This document shows, in pieces, positions 14,324 through 15,755 of a stretch of DNA of 15,755 nucleotides; position 1 is the first letter of the stretch, and every line of letters begins with the position of its first letter. The notes below the pieces were generated by a model. The model did no database searches. It saw nothing but the letters and a program-made list of their open reading frames with translations, and was not told where the DNA came from. Source of the DNA: JAICKN01 sp036491415. Its GTDB lineage: Bacteria > Acidobacteriota > Terriglobia > Terriglobales > Acidobacteriaceae. The stretch is taken from the NCBI GenBank assembly GCA_036491415.1, contig DASXCC010000222.1, forward strand, positions 1-15,755, given 5' to 3'. A program made the translations under genes and the position numbers.

Positions 14324-15192
14324 AACTCTCCATCGTCATCATCACTCACAACGAAGAAGAAAATATTGGGCGGACTCTAGAAAGTTTGCAGCCGCTGGTG
14401 CGCGTCGGCGTGGGAGAGATCATTGTGATGGACTCCGGTTCGACGGACAGCACAGTGGAGATTGCGCAGTCCCATAAGGCGCAAGTTTTCGTTGAGGAAT
14501 GGAAGGGATACGCAGCGCAAAAGAATTCGGCGATTGAGAAGGCAACCGGCGATTGGATATTGAGCCTCGATGCCGATGAGGCCCTGGATTCCGATTTGCA
14601 AAAAACGCTGTCGAGCTTGTGGGATGCGCTGAGTCTTTACGAGAAGCTGCGTGCGGATGAAAAGTCCAATTCCATCCTGCTGCAAGATGCGCGTGCAGAA
14701 ATCGACAAGCATATAGATTCGAAGATGGATGGCGACCTCGTGGGTTTTTGGTTGTGCCGCAAGAATTACTTTATGGGTCGATGGATAAAGCATGGCGGGT
14801 TCTGGCCCGACCCTAAGTTGAGGTTTTTCAAGAAAGGTAGCGGTTCGTTTGAAGATCGCGCAGTGCATGAAGATTTAAAAGTTCAGGGGACCACGGCGCA
14901 GATCAAGACCGGAGCTCTATTGCACTATGCTTATCCGACACTTTCCGGCTATGTCGAACACATGAATCACTACTCGTCGCTCAGCGCGGCGATGGCCGTG
15001 GAGAAAGGTAAGCGCGGATTTAGCTTCCTGAATATTGTTTTCCGTCCGGTAATTACATTCAAATACAACTACTTTCTCCGGCTCGGATTTCTCGATGGGC
15101 GCGAAGGGCTTTTGCTGCACTTTTATCATGCTATGTATGTTTCCTGGAAATATGCGAAGGTTTGGGAGTTAACTAGGAAGCAAAAAACTTGA
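14320..15192 (+). CDS. Family 2 glycosyltransferase, lipopolysaccharide-core type
   Basis: A 290-residue GT-A fold transferase that should move a sugar from a nucleotide donor onto a cell-envelope glycan. It begins LSIVIITHNEEENIGRTLES (3-22), has MDSGSTDSTVEIA (37-49) and the metal-binding Asp84-Ala-Asp86 in LSLDADEAL. It then has NYFMGRWIKHGGFWPDPKLR (149-168) and VHEDL (182-186), whose Glu184 is the likely base. This layout matches the WaaE/KdtX-like branch. Between about residues 97 and 142 there is a charged, helix-rich stretch (LYEKLRADEKSNS, DARAEIDKHIDSK) longer than I expect for the family. The C-terminus is aromatic and basic (FYHAMYVSWKYAKVW), probably for membrane contact. It overlaps the preceding gene by four bases (ATGA). 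Confidence 0.88.
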   Translation: MKLSIVIITHNEEENIGRTLESLQPLVRVGVGEIIVMDSGSTDSTVEIAQSHKAQVFVEEWKGYAAQKNSAIEKATGDWILSLDADEALDSDLQKTLSSLWDALSLYEKLRADEKSNSILLQDARAEIDKHIDSKMDGDLVGFWLCRKNYFMGRWIKHGGFWPDPKLRFFKKGSGSFEDRAVHEDLKVQGTTAQIKTGALLHYAYPTLSGYVEHMNHYSSLSAAMAVEKGKRGFSFLNIVFRPVITFKYNYFLRLGFLDGREGLLLHFYHAMYVSWKYAKVWELTRKQKT

Positions 15193-15231
15193 GCTAATCC
15201 TCGCTAATCGCAGAGCAGGTTTCTCGACTCC

Positions 15232-15257
15232 GTAAAACGCATGTCCATGCGTTTTAC
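15232..15257. terminator. Perfect 12-bp hairpin between convergent genes
   Basis: GTAAAACGCATG and CATGCGTTTTAC are exact reverse complements separated by only two bases (TC). They sit between the glycosyltransferase, ending at 15192, and murC, ending at 15292. The A and T runs near the outer ends of the stem suit termination in both directions. Flanking bases (TCTCGACTCCG on the left, CTTCGCTCGAAATGACAG on the right) look like a dispersed intergenic repeat, so it may also be a REP-like element. Confidence 0.65.
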
Positions 15258-15291
15258 TTCGCTCGAAATGACAGATGTAGGTTTGAAGAAG

Positions 15292-15755
15292 TTATTCCAG
15301 CGAGAGCGATAAAGATTCTCTTCCGCCGAGTTTTTCTAGAATCATTGGGCCGAGTTGCGAAACACTGCCCGCGCCCAAAGTTAAAATCATGTCGCCTTCC
15401 TGCGCGAGACTGGAAACCGCTATGACTGCATCTTCGAACGATTGAATATACTGGGCTTTCACTTTTCCCTGCGCGGAAATTTTGCCTGCAAGAACTTCGC
15501 CGGTAATTCCTTCGATCGGCTTTTCACTCGCCGGATAGATGTCCAGTACGACAAGCGAATCGGCATCCGGAAATGAAGCTGCGAATTCATCCATCAGGTC
15601 GCGTGTTCGCGTGAAGCGATGCGGTTGGAACACGACGTGAACCTTGGTGAACCCGCATTCATGGGCGGCGGCCAAGGTCGCACGAATCTCCGTTGGATGA
15701 TGACCGTAATCGTCAATTACGCTGACGCCTGCGGCTTTGCCGCGAAGCTGAAAGC
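15292..15755 (-). CDS. murC: UDP-N-acetylmuramate--L-alanine ligase, C-terminal part, cut by the window edge
   Basis: The last 153 or so residues of MurC, the cytoplasmic ligase that adds L-alanine to UDP-MurNAc in peptidoglycan synthesis. The frame is open to the right edge. It carries the MurC signature VIDDYGHHPTEIRATLAAA near the edge, then VVFQPHRFTRTRDLMDEF and LTLGAGSVSQLG, all from the C-terminal Mur ligase domain. The ATP-binding domain lies beyond the window. The 3' end shows no damage. It runs toward the glycosyltransferase gene and is separated from it by the 12-bp hairpin. Confidence 0.96.
   Translation of the reverse strand, partial: FQLRGKAAGVSVIDDYGHHPTEIRATLAAAHECGFTKVHVVFQPHRFTRTRDLMDEFAASFPDADSLVVLDIYPASEKPIEGITGEVLAGKISAQGKVKAQYIQSFEDAVIAVSSLAQEGDMILTLGAGSVSQLGPMILEKLGGRESLSLSLE

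Overview
The window looks like chromosomal DNA of a soil bacterium. Moderate GC, many secreted sugar-active enzymes, beta-propeller proteins and a non-phosphorylative L-fucose operon all fit Acidobacteriota (Terriglobia) best. That placement is inferred from gene content and style, not from a marker gene.

Layout. (1) 1-3337: the 3' part of an SMP-30/NHL-like beta-propeller gene, then a secreted glycoside hydrolase family 3 enzyme of the beta-xylosidase type. (2) 3338-5254: a disturbed stretch with a frameshifted small membrane protein, a start-less ORF remnant, a tRNA-Gly(GCC) on the minus strand with its own promoter, and a frameshifted lipoprotein. (3) 5274-6433, minus strand: a single-domain response regulator followed by a LolD/MacB-type ABC ATPase. 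(4) 6434-8722: a long non-coding leader with a strong promoter, an apparently leaderless 21-residue peptide ORF containing five consecutive Cys codons, an antiterminator/terminator pair, then a 1-Cys peroxiredoxin and an aldo/keto reductase. A bidirectional terminator separates these from a second, convergent aldo/keto reductase. (5) 9888-10300: a solitary BrnA-like antitoxin and an inverted-repeat-rich spacer. (6) 10302-13235: an operon for oxidative L-fucose catabolism (2,4-diketo-3-deoxy-L-fuconate hydrolase, 2-keto-3-deoxy-L-fuconate dehydrogenase, L-fucose dehydrogenase, L-fucose mutarotase). It is followed by a secreted beta-propeller-like protein and a family 2 glycosyltransferase, closed by a perfect 12-bp hairpin before the convergent 3' end of murC at the right edge.

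How the genes work together. The fucose genes cover mutarotation, oxidation of L-fucose to the lactone, oxidation of 2-keto-3-deoxy-L-fuconate, and cleavage to pyruvate and lactate. The lactonase, the dehydratase and a transporter must lie elsewhere. The GH3 enzyme could supply plant-derived sugars.

The most interesting element is the leader at 6714-6862. It has every part of a classical transcription attenuator that would read cysteine (Cys-tRNA) supply, yet it sits in front of a peroxiredoxin whose only cysteine is its catalytic one. This links thiol status to peroxide defence. I inferred it from sequence alone and cannot say whether it is already described.
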